Shown: positions 33,301-45,300 of the stretch, one piece after another | Layout: each line of letters starts with the position of its first letter | Position numbering within the stretch: position 1 is the first letter of the stretch | DNA from: Hemerocallis citrina | Taxonomy: Eukaryota; Streptophyta; Magnoliopsida; Asparagales; Asphodelaceae | Assembly: GCA_017893485.1 (NCBI GenBank) | Contig: CM030366.1 | Location: forward strand, 204,591,326-204,655,325 | DNA: 64,000 nt | Direction of reading: 5' to 3' | Made by a program: the position numbers and the translations under genes | Notes under the pieces: model-generated | Told to the model about the DNA's origin: nothing | Database searches by the model: none | Seen by the model: the letters and a program-made list of their open reading frames with translations, nothing else

Positions 33301-36300
33301 GTTGTACATACATTTTATTATATTTGTTCTTGGTCATTTTATTATAGATATTTATGTAGCGTTAGCTGATTTCACTTCTCTTTTATTTTGGAAAAATAAG
33401 GAATCAATGGAGTATAATCTTTATGGTAGTGCAATATGGAACACAGAGTGTTAAGGAATTTATAATCTTTATGGTAGTTGTTTATCTCTAAATGACCCAA
33501 GTTTTTACTGAAAACTAATTATTTCTATGTAGACAGAAAAAGTCGATTTGGAGAATACTCTGGTAGATGAAAGCCAAAGACAAGCAAAAGAGCATGGATC
33601 CACTTCTAGATTAAGAAATGAGAAAAGCAGTGGTATGGTATATGGTAGAATATTTCATCAAGTTATATCGTTTTCTTACGTTATAGAAGATTTATTAATG
33701 ATTAATTTCAATAATATAGCTCTTTTGGTACAACATAAGTTTCATCAATTTGCTGAATTTTGTTGTTTTGTTGTCAAAATGAAGTTTCAAATTTGAATTT
33801 GTGAGCTGACATTCAAATTCATGACTTTGATGTTCTGGTAGTACAAAGTGTTAAATGTTTTTATGAGCACTTTAGCGGAGTCTACAACTTGAACCTAGGA
33901 TATGCTCATACTGAAACTTATTATAATCTCCTTTGCTATATTATCCTGGCTTGTAGTAGTCACTGTCGGAAGATCCTAAATTGGGGTATGACTTTTTGCG
34001 ATAACTATTAGCATTTGAATTCATTATGTTCAAAATTATAATCAAGGAAAATGTTATTGACCATTGCAGCACACGCTTTTGAACTTTTGTTCCTCGATAT
34101 ACGATGTTATCCTTGATTCAGTCTGGACTTAATACTAATCCTTAATGTTTGCCTTGATTTCATTGTTGATTAGCAGATGTTTTGCAGTTTTCTCAAGAAT
34201 GGTTGGACCTAGGATATGCTCATGTCTAACAAGTTGTATCTGCTATCTACCTGATAATCTTTTATACGTGCTTTTTTCTGACTGCAGTATTTGGCTTCTT
34301 GAGAAGGGATTGAAGTATTTTTGGTGCAGATGACTTGAAGCTCCTGATCTAAGTGATGCTTCTTTTATAAGATAGTTTCTTAGATAGTTTCTTATGCTTC
34401 TTTTATTCCAGGTTTTTATGTACTAGTTTCTGATACTACCTATTGGATATTTACTGCTGTATTTTCTGTTGCAAACTTCTACTATGATATTAACCTTTGT
34501 AAGATACATGGATATAACTCTATGTACTGTTTTTAAATGTTCTTCGATAATAAATATGCTTTCAATTGTATGTATTTTATGTTGCAAACTTCTACTGTGA
34601 TTTATTTAATTTTATTTTATGCTGAGAGATCAAAATTTACCATTAAGAGATCAACATATACCATTATACCCCAAAAAAAAAAGCCTATTCCGACGTCTTC
34701 AAACGCCGGGATAGGTTATTTAATGGAAAAAATTAAAAAATGAAAATTACCCTATCCCGGTGCATTAAAATGCCAGGGTATCCTTATTATCTACCCCGGC
34801 ATATGCTAACGTCGGGAAAACTCGTTCACATCCCCGGCGGGGGCAAACCCGGCGCTTGCAGCAGCGTTTCTCGAAGCGCCGAGGCAATCAATCCCGCCGT
34901 TTTTAAACGCTGGGGATTTCGGGGTAGTTTGTAGTGTAATTAACAATGAACAACAACATAATGAAAAGTAACGATTTTATTTTCACTCCTTAAAACCCGA
35001 TTACCGATTTTAGTTACTAGCAAACAAATGCCCCTGTAGCAGAAATATTTTTAAAATATGGGCCCCACATCAGTAACATTGTGTGAACTATAAAGAGCTA
35101 ATAAGGCGGTGTTCACCTATCAACGGATAACAGTCTCTCACCAAAGCCCAATGAGTGCATAGATTTGGCCTTAATTTGAAGGGTTGGAATATGCAGCTCA
35201 TGTGCCCATAGATATAACTGCGTTTTAATTTCAAATTAAGGAAACACTCAAATCAAAAGACTGAGAATATACTAACTGTACAAAACAGATCTGGTAGCAA
35301 AAAGTTCCATAGTCTAGATACAAGAACATAATAGTGGCTTCTCTGAGTATTTAACATTATAAGTACAAATGATTTAAACTTCAACACCATCAAACATCGA
35401 ACATTCTGTGCCCAACTATGCTACAGCCTACAGGTCCTAACCTGTCTAAATGTATGTATATTTTTATTTTGAACAATTACAAAAATGACTATTCTCCAGT
35501 CTCCATTTCATTCAAAGCACCCCTGAGAAAACAGTATCTGCAATATTGATTATGGATTTAAGAATACTCCAAAATCAGTCACTATGACAAGAGCTGAGAT
35601 TATTCTTGCAGGTGGTTATAGCTGAGGTGTATGCTAGTTCTAGGCCTTCAAGGCCAGGAACATCTATTTTTCATTTAAGCAGCAGAAGACTGAGACAAGT
35701 TCGTGTCAAAGAAAGTATATTAATAAGAACTCAAATAAACTGACAAGTCAAAATACAATTCCACATTTTAGGACACTTGGAAGCATAATAGAAAATTAGC
35801 AAGCGAATATGCAAAATCCATTACTTCCATCCAAAGAGACATATCATTAGAGATTAAAATAGTAACAAGAAAGCTGACCTGACGTGCCGTCCATCACCGT
35901 AAGCATCCTTGACAATCACTGTTTCAGCTTCTAGCTGCTCCTTAATCTGCTCATAAATGATATAATAAAATGTCAAAATAATATCCCTTGACAATTCAAA
36001 AGAATTAAGAAATTGGATGTACCATAAAGCAGTTTTCCAATAAAATTGTTGAACCTGCAAACAAACATGATATTGTCCTATAGACCTTCCTTTTTCATAC
36101 AACATGACATTGACACACCAGTTTCAGATCAACTTTGCGGACTTGACAGAAAATTTTAACAGTAGTTTCAAAGGAAATTTACGGTTTCTTCCCTTAAAAT
36201 CATTACTATACTGGTAATCTCATATTTTTTCAGTCTAGAATACAGGTTACGAAATAGAACTTACAAGGTAAAGAAGAGCATACCTAGTGGATTTAATCTA

Positions 36301-39300
36301 TATATCTAGTATGGCTACTTCTCACTGGAAATATAATGCATATTGAGCTTCGTTTTAGGCAAAAAACAAAGAAAGCAATTAATGATGTTTTACAAGTATT
36401 AAAGATTATATCACCCTTAACATTTAGGACTATCAGAGAATACAATCCTTACATTGAAGATATATACACTAGCCTGATTTAAGTTTCTTAAGACAGCCAT
36501 CCAACAATTATACTCTTTCACTTGCTGATTTTGGTTTTCAATAAGATGGAACTCCACATGTGTGGTCAGATAGTCTAGCAAAATCGAACTTGCACCAAAT
36601 GCTTGTAGTGAGGAGCATCTTATTTATACAATCCTAACTTTGAGATAATTTCCATGATAAATGTATTTTCCTCTAATTGATAGTTAATTAGACAATCAGG
36701 TAAACTTTTATGCAAATTAGGAGTAACCAAATTCTACATAACGAAGGAAGATCTTAAAGCCAAACATTAGGTTTTGTTCTCAACAAGATGGAAGTAAAAT
36801 TATTGCACTTGTGTGCATTAGTGTGTGTGAGATAGAATACCAATATGGCATGTGCACCAAGTGCAACTGATGGTGAATGAACTAATTTTTTGCAATTCTA
36901 GCTTTGAATGTAGGGTTTTGCTAGCATTAAGTTCAGAATTAATCAGTGAACCCTTTATGCACTTGCCAATACAAGAAGTTCATAAATTAAGAAGAAATGC
37001 ACTAATTAATCAACAAAAAGTGCTATCCATACCACCCACACAAAAAGTTAATTTGTCAATGCAAGAAGTTCACAAATTAAGAAGAAATGCACTAATTAAT
37101 CAACAAAAAGTGTTATCCATACTAAACACAAAAAAGGTTAACTTCTTGTACTGGGAAGTGCATAAAAAATTATACTAATTAATTCAGAATTTAATACTAA
37201 ACAAATACCCTTAGGGCATTCATTAGCAAAACCATTGAATTTATTTCCTCCATACATGTCATTTGCTCTATTTGATTTCAAACTTAACAAAAAGGTGGGG
37301 CTTTATTTTAACTAAGAATAACAGAGATCCTTCTTGCATAATCACAGCAATTCGGACATCAAAATACTCAATGTCAACCCAAAATCCATAAATAAATAAA
37401 TTCTCAATTTCTAATGATATAATACATTTTAGTAAAGTCAACTTTGTTTTCATAGCAGAGGTTGATTTCTAAGTGCTAACTTATTGCATGCAAGATGCAA
37501 CTTAGACAAAATTTACCTCAAAAACTGTGTCCTCTGAAAAGTTCATTGGCCATTGCTAACATTTTTGCCAAGAGATAGCACATTAGATAATTTACTTCAT
37601 TCAAATAAGCTTGGATTAAAGATCAATAGCTAAGTCAATCATGGCAAGAAAATCATCAATAATTCCAAAAGATTTGGTTACTCCTGTATTGTTTCCTCAT
37701 ATACCTTGCAGCAAGCTTAGAATAAGTCCAATCTTTTCCCTTGTTTGACTCTAAAAGAACCTCTGAGCTTGAATGAAAATCTCCTTTTCCAAACGCCTCA
37801 AAAACCAATGGATCGGTTGCAATCACAGGAGAACTCTCCACATCAAGTTCATTCATAGCAAAGGATAAGTTTCTCCCAAGCCTTTTGTCCAAGTAGAAAT
37901 CAATAATGCAACCATATGTTACTAGATCTGGGACAACTTTTTCATGTTTCATGTGCTTGATGCTCAGATGAAGATCCCAGAACATGCTCATCCTGGAAAA
38001 AGCTAGAGCTCGAATGTTAAAAGTAGTGAGATCGGGTGAGAATCCAGCCCCTAACATCTCCACAAACTCTCTTTGAAGGGTCTTCATCTTAAAATTAGCA
38101 GCATAAGAGAGCAAGAGTAGGTTCCACAACAGGTTCCCAGTATTTCTCCTACCAAGACCCACATCCCTTAAAAACTCACCCAACTTGTAGAACTTCTTTT
38201 TCCTGATATAAGCATGTGCCATCAACCTTATGGTCTCCTTTTCAACGAGAATTCTTGATTTCTTCAATCTTCGATAGGCAATTTCCATTTCTTCTATAGA
38301 CCCAAATATACTATAATACTCTACAAAAGCATTCCCTATAGATGAATTGACCTTCAAACCTATAGAAGCCATGTCTTTAATTGTTGTCTCCATCATGTGA
38401 AGCTTCCCAGCCTTCCCAAAGCAAGAGAGAGCCAGTGCATAAATCTCGGACTTGGAACCAAATTGTCTAGATACTGATTCATGTAGGACTCTATCTATCT
38501 CATCAAACTCATCAATCATTGCATAAGCATCTACAAGGCCTGATATGGTTTTGATGCTAAGTTCACATGAACTATTTATAAGCGCACCCCATAGAGCCTG
38601 AGCTTCAGACAAGAGGCCCTTTTGAGCACAACAAAGCATCAAAGACGAGAGGGTAGCACAATCATACTGAAAGCCTTGAGCTTTCATTTCAGAGAACAAT
38701 TGCACTACAAACTCAGAATCTTTTTTGTAACTCAGTGCGTGCATTAGTTTGGCAAACTCGATATCAGTAAATTTTCTTTCCTTGTGAGTCATATCCAAGA
38801 ATATCTGTTTTGAAACCAAACTAATAAGAGAAGACTAAACCAATAGAGTGGTCAATATAATTATTTAATTATGATCTTGTAATAGATATGATGAACCCTA
38901 GAATTTAAAACAAGAAACATCCAAAAAAAAACAAAGATCCCGCAAGTTTAAAACCCACCACAATAACAACACATACATGAACATATAACGCCAAATAACA
39001 TTTGGCAAACATTTCCTCAAAATACCACAGAAATAAGGCATCAAGGGAAACTTCAAAGAGCTGAGTTACAGCATGAGTTTTCCTTGAAAAAGAAACTAAT
39101 TGTTATCTCCTTATGGCTCTCCAGTCTCCATTCTCCTATAATTATAACTGAATTGAAACATTAGGATGAAACGAGACGATTATAGAGAAAGCAACCATAT
39201 ATACAAGTAAATCCAAGATAGACCCTACAAGTTTTGACATCGATAAATACTAGAAGATTAGCATGTACATTATATGTGCTTATTCCTTCACTACGAGCCT

Positions 39301-42300
39301 CATTATTTTCACTCAAGCGACAATAATTGCCATCAATTTTAGTAAATATTGTTGAATATAGGAAGAGGAGTACTTGAACACACAATAAGAGCTAGGAAAT
39401 CAGAACGTACTAATCTGCACCCTCTTTATTGATAAACCAAAACAGCCTTTAAATAGGCTCATAAACAGAAGGATAAGACCAAGAAAATAGGAACTGCTGC
39501 AACATGAAAATAGGACCATGCATACACTACCCACTAAGTCCTAAGAAAGTGCTCAACTACTAACAAGCGTGAGACTTGATAACAAAATGCAACAGACTCA
39601 AACTTACTCCTAAAGACTAGGCCAAAGTAGGCCATGTACAGCAACAAAATAGGATAGCAGAAAACAACTTTCCTAAAGACCAGGACAACTACTGGAGACT
39701 AGAACCACTTGACTTTTCCAACAATCTCTCCCTTAAACTGATGTTTCAACATTCAGTTTAGTGAAGGTCAGTTTTGAATCCCTCCCTCAAATTGGATTAA
39801 CCAAAGTGCAAACACCAAGCATCCTTCTTAGCCTTTGAAACGCAGCCAACTTGAGGGACTTTGTTAAAATATCAGCAACCTGGTCTTCACTCCTGCAGTA
39901 ATTAGATCAATGACTCCATCATTTGTGAGATCCCTCAAAAAATGATACTTCACATCTATATGTTTGCTTCGACCGTGTAGAACAGGATTTTTTAAGAGCT
40001 TTATTGCTGAACTGCTGTCACAATAAATGAGAGTAGGCCCGTCTTCCTTGAACTGCAATTCTTGGAGAATTTTCTTTAGCCAAATAGCTTGACACGCACA
40101 AGCTGTTGCAGCAACAAATTCAGCTTCAGTTGTTGACAATGTGACGATTGGTTGCTTCTTTGATGACCATGAAACAGCTCCTGTCCCCATCATGAAAGCA
40201 TACCCAGATGTGCTCTTCCGATCATCCGAATCTCCAGCATAAACACTATCCGTGAAGCCAAGCAAATCTGATTTTTCTCCTTTCTTGTAGAAGAGCCCAA
40301 ACTCCTTGGTACCTTGCAAGTATCGAAAAATTCTTTTTGCAGCCAATAGATGAATCTCTGTAGGACACTCCATGTACCTACTAATGATACTCACAGCATG
40401 CATTATATCAGGCCTTGTTGCAGTCAAATACATTAAGCTCCCCACTATCTGCTTGTAGAGAGTGTTGTCAACCCTCTTTCCTCCATCATCTTTGTTTAGC
40501 TTGAAGCCAAACTCAGATGGTGTATTAACAGGATTACAATCTGCCATCTGAAACCTGTCCAAGATATCTCCTACATACTTCTTTTGAGAAATAAAAATTT
40601 CCGTAGAGGACTGCACTACTTCAATGCCAAGATAATAATGCATCATGCCAAGATCGGACATCTCAAATTCAGCCATCATAGATTTCTTAAAACTTTCAAA
40701 CATGGTTGTATTACTTCCAGTGTAGATTAAATCATCTACATATAAGCAAACAATGAGCATTTTCCCTCCATCTTCAACTTTTATGAAAAGTGTATGTTCA
40801 TAAGGACATTTTTGAAATCCTTCCTTCAAAAAATAAGTCTCTATACGATTATACCAAGCACGTGGGGCTTGTTTTAATCCATATAGAGCCTTTTTTAATT
40901 TATAAACTTTATGCTCATTGCCAAGTTTCACATAACCAGGAGGTTGATCAATGAATACCTCTTCTTTCAAATCTCCATGGAGGAAAGCCGATTTCACGTC
41001 CAACTGGAAAATAGGCCATGAGTTCTGAGCTGCCAATGCAATCACCAATCTGATTGTGTCATGCCTTGCAACCGGAGCAAAAACTTCTTTGTAATCAATA
41101 CCAAACTCTTGCTTATAGCCCTTGACCACTAAGCGTGCCTTGTGCTTGTCAACTTCACCGTTCTCCTTCAACTTTGTCTTGTATACCCACTTGACACCAA
41201 TTGTCTCGTGCCCTTTTGGAAGATCACATAGCTCCCAAGTATCATTTTTTTCGATGGCAGCGATTTCTTCATCCATAGCCTTTCGCCATTTTGATTCTTT
41301 GACAGCACTTTCAAAAACTGTAGGATCACAATCTGAAAATAGAGCAAAGTGAGTGACTATATCTTCAGATTGTTCAACCCCAGTTACCTCATAGTCCGAC
41401 ATCCATGCTGGTCTTCTTCTGGCACGGTGAGGTCGTTCCTCTCCTTCGGTAATTGCTGGAATTGGCTGCTGTACATTCTCCACCAGCTGCTGCCTTCCAT
41501 CTTCATTCTCTTCATCAAAATCAGCAGGAATCTCTTGTTGAACACCATCATTGTTCCACGGCCAGCACTTCTCTTCATCGAAAACAACATCTCGACTGAT
41601 AATGATTTTCTTGGTGCTAGGATTGTATAGCTTATAAGCTTTTGATTGATCACTAACACCAAGGAAAATGCATTTTTCTCCCTTATCGTCTAGCTTTCTC
41701 CTCTTCTCGTCTGGAATATGGACATATGCAACACACCCAAAAATTCTGAAGTGATCCACCGCTGGTCTTCGTCCGCTCCATGTTTCCTCCGGTGTCATAT
41801 TTTGAACAGCAAGAGTAGGACTTCTGTTCAAAATATGAACACTCCAATTCACCGCTTCAGGCCGAAAAGCTTTTGGAACTCCACTTCTTGACAAAAGGCT
41901 TCGCACCATATTCATAACAGTGCGATTCTTCCTCTCGCAAACGCCATTTTGCTGGGGCGAATAAGCTGCTGTAAGTTGCCTCTTGATTCCATTGGTCTCA
42001 CAGAAATTTACAAATTCATGTGAGTTATATTCTCCACCACGATTCGTGCGAAGAACTTTTATGACCTGTCCAACCTCTTTCTCGACAAGAGCTTTATAAC
42101 TTTTAAAGGCTAGAAATGCTTCAGATTTTTCTTGCAAAAAATAAACCCAACATTTGCGACTATAATCATCAATGAAGGTGATTAAGTATCTCTTACCTCC
42201 ATTAGAACATGGAGTTATTGGCCCGCAAATGTCGGAATGAACCAGCTCCAATGTCGTCTTCGCTCTCCAAGATTTCCCTTGTGGGAATGGATTACGGTGT

Positions 42301-45300
42301 TGTTTGCTAACAACACATTCTTCGCAAACTTCAGAGGGAGCTGTGATTTGAGGAAGACCAATCACCATATCTTTCTGCTGTAGAGTCTTCAGTCCACCAA
42401 AGTTTAGGTGGCCATAGCGAAAATGCCATAGCCATGCTGCATCCCTCAATTTTGCTGAGAAGCATGAATGAGTGGTGTTGTTGAGATACAATGGAAACAT
42501 TCGGTTGGCTGTCATGTTAACTTGAGCCACCAAGCCCAATTTTTCATCTTCAATTCTGCAGACTCCGTTTTTGATAGAGATTCCATATCCCTTTTCTTGA
42601 AGCTGACCAACACTGAGTAAATTTGTTCTCAAATCTGGAACAAAGAGAACATTAGAGATAGTTTGAATAGAATTCTTGTTGGTTTGAATTGCTACCTTTC
42701 CTTTTCCCATAACAGAGACTTTAGAATCATCACCAAACTTCACAACATCACGAAAGGCTTCGTCCAACTCAGAGAATGCAGACTTCTCTCCACACATATG
42801 GTTGCTGCAACCCGTGTCTAAGTACCACAGATTCTTGTGGGTTTCCTCTTTCACGTGACACACCATCAAAAGAGACACCTCTTCTTCTTTATCTGCAAAG
42901 TTAGTTCTTTCTCCACTTTGTCTATTCAAATTAGTTCGACAATCCGACTGATAATAGCCATACCTATGACATCTGTAGCATTCAACATTGGACTTGTCTG
43001 CTGACTTTGGTCTAGTTGATTGATGGCCTCCACGTCCTCTTCCTCTTCCTTGAAATTGATTCTCTTGGTGATGGTTTTGTTGTTGATTTCCACGATCATT
43101 GTTGTCTCTGCCTCCTCTACCGCGACCTCTGCCTCTTCCTCGTCCTCTATCAGCTCTACTAGGTGTAGAGTGATTTTCTGATAAGGCCTTCAAAGCTTGT
43201 TCTTCTTTTTCTTGTTGGTTAATTTTTCGCTCATGAACCAACAAAGAACTTTGTAATTCATCAATTGACATTGAACCAACATCATTAGCTTCTTCTATAG
43301 CACATACAATAAAGTTGAAATTTGGTGTCAAGGATCGAAGAATCTTCTCAACAATGAGAACATCCTCTGTCTTGTCACCAAGGATGTGCATCTTGTTAAC
43401 GATTGCCATCGTTCTTGAAAAATAGTCTGTAACTAATTCTCCTGACTTCATTCGAAGTAGTTCAAACTCCGAACGAAGTGCTTGAAGCTGCTGCCTCTTA
43501 GCCCTTGCCGTACCTTGGTACTTCTTCTTCATGGAATCCCAAATATGCTTGGAGGTATCCTTGCAAAGAATTGTTTCCAAGATTGAGCAATCAATAGCTT
43601 GGAAAAGATAATTCTTTGCCTTGAGATCTTTCAGCTTCAGTGCTTCAAGCTCCGTCTTCTGCGCATCTGTCTGCACAACACCTTCGGCTGGTTCTGCTAC
43701 TCCAGAAACAACCACCGGCCAGTATTCTTTGGACCGCAAGAAGTTCTCCATAAGCATGCTCCAATGATCATAGTGACCGTCAAAGCGAGGAATGGATGGT
43801 TGCACAAAATTTTCTGAAGCCATCGATCTTGTCTGCTGCTGCAAAAGAAAAAACAGGTGATAGAGAAATAGAACTGCAGCTATATCACTCTCTATCTCAC
43901 TTTTTACTCAGTGGCTCTGATACCACTGTTGAATATTGGAAGAGAGTACTTGAACACACAATAAGAGCTAGGAAATCAGAACGTACTAATCTGCACCCTC
44001 TTTATTGATAAACCAAAACAGCCTTTAAATAGGTTCATAAACAGAAGGATAAGACCAAGAAAATAGGAACTGCTGCAACATGAAAATAGGACCATGCATA
44101 CACTACCCACTAAGTCCTAAGAAAGTGCTCAACTACTAACAAATGTGAGACTTGATAACAAAATGCAACAGACTCAAACTTACTCCTAAAGACTAGGCCA
44201 AAGTAGGCCATGTACAGCAACAAAATAGGATAGCAGAAAATAACTTTCCTAAAGACCAGGACAACTACTGGAGACTAGAACCACTTGACTTTTCCAACAA
44301 ATATGACTAATATAGAGATGCTAAGCACACAAAGAACAAGGCCACAACCAATTTTACACACAGCTACAACCCCAACTCTCGAGTTATAACAGTAAAGATA
44401 AATCAACAACTTTACAACTAAGGCCCTGTTTAGATACAAACTGTTAGGTAAGGTAAGTCGAGTTTCATGGAGGTGACTTGAATACTGCACCTTATCTGAA
44501 CTTTAATCCATTTGGATTATATTTTGTAGTTAAGTTACCTTCAACAATCTCACTTCAAAGTTAAGATAAGGTTAAATACCGAAAAACCCAAGGTTGTAAA
44601 CGGTGTCAGGCGGTGGCGGTTCGGCCAAGGACCGCCTACCGCCTAGGACGCCTAGGCGGCGCCTAAGCGGCGCCTAGGCGTTTTGTTTTTATTTTTTAAA
44701 TATTAATATATTAACCTTTTAAAAGTTACATTTCTCTATTTTTGCTTGTAGTCTAAATCTTTTTGTGAAGTTGGAACTTTGGTGCTTGTAATTTAAATCA
44801 TTTTGTGAATTCTTTAATCTTTATCCTAATATGATTGAATGATTCTTAATCTTGACAATGGAGGTTGCAGGGATGAAACAAACAATTTATTGGAGTTATT
44901 GCGATCAAGGACAACTAATCTTCCTGAAGAAAATGGCCAGACCATGGGATTAAATGCATCACAATTCACAAGTGATAAAAACCCGTATCAAATGTTGGCC
45001 AAACGCGAAAATCACTCCCTAATCCTTTTTTTTCCAAAAAAAAATAATTAACTTCTCCTAATTACGAATGTGTCACTCGCATGATACCTTATAACACACA
45101 CACACACCCAAAAAAACCCTATTTTCCTCACCAAACTTTTTTAAAATATATTTAAAAGTGCGTTTTGCATCGACTAATAGGTGAGAGGGTTTTGCATTTG
45201 GCCAACATCTCGTACGGGAATTTCGCTGTTTATCCTTAAGATAATTCTAGATATTTTAACTCCAATACGACCCAAACAATATATATATATATATATATAA

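Larger units (their letters stand above)
39350..44299 (-). mobile_element. Nearly intact Ty1/copia retrotransposon (copia-3) in BolA intron 1
   Basis: Two LTRs (39350-39723 and 43927-44299) differ by five substitutions and one 1-base indel by eye. The 5-bp target duplication AATAT is perfect. A tRNA-Met primer site, a polypurine tract and one long gag-pol frame are present. 4950 bp. Domain order gag, protease, integrase, RT, RNase H. Low LTR divergence (about 1.3 percent) means a fairly recent insertion. Same strand as BolA and PPR. Confidence 0.97.

Noticed and set aside
31394..35034. MITE inverted repeat (GGGGGTATTTGTTTG / CAAACAAATGCCCC) enclosing CACTA-2
   Set aside because: TTA target duplication is seen only on the left; kept as a note, not called as a feature.
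37500..37550. Possible alternative first exon of BolA ([10 protein letters not shown] then a GAG|GTAAAT donor)
   Set aside because: Exon 1 at 45583-45870 joins in phase and supplies a transit peptide and the MENK lead-in; the short piece has no support.
44580..44700. GC-rich CGCCTAGGCGGCGCC tract as a full hAT element
   Set aside because: Only one end is visible and there is no 8-bp duplication.
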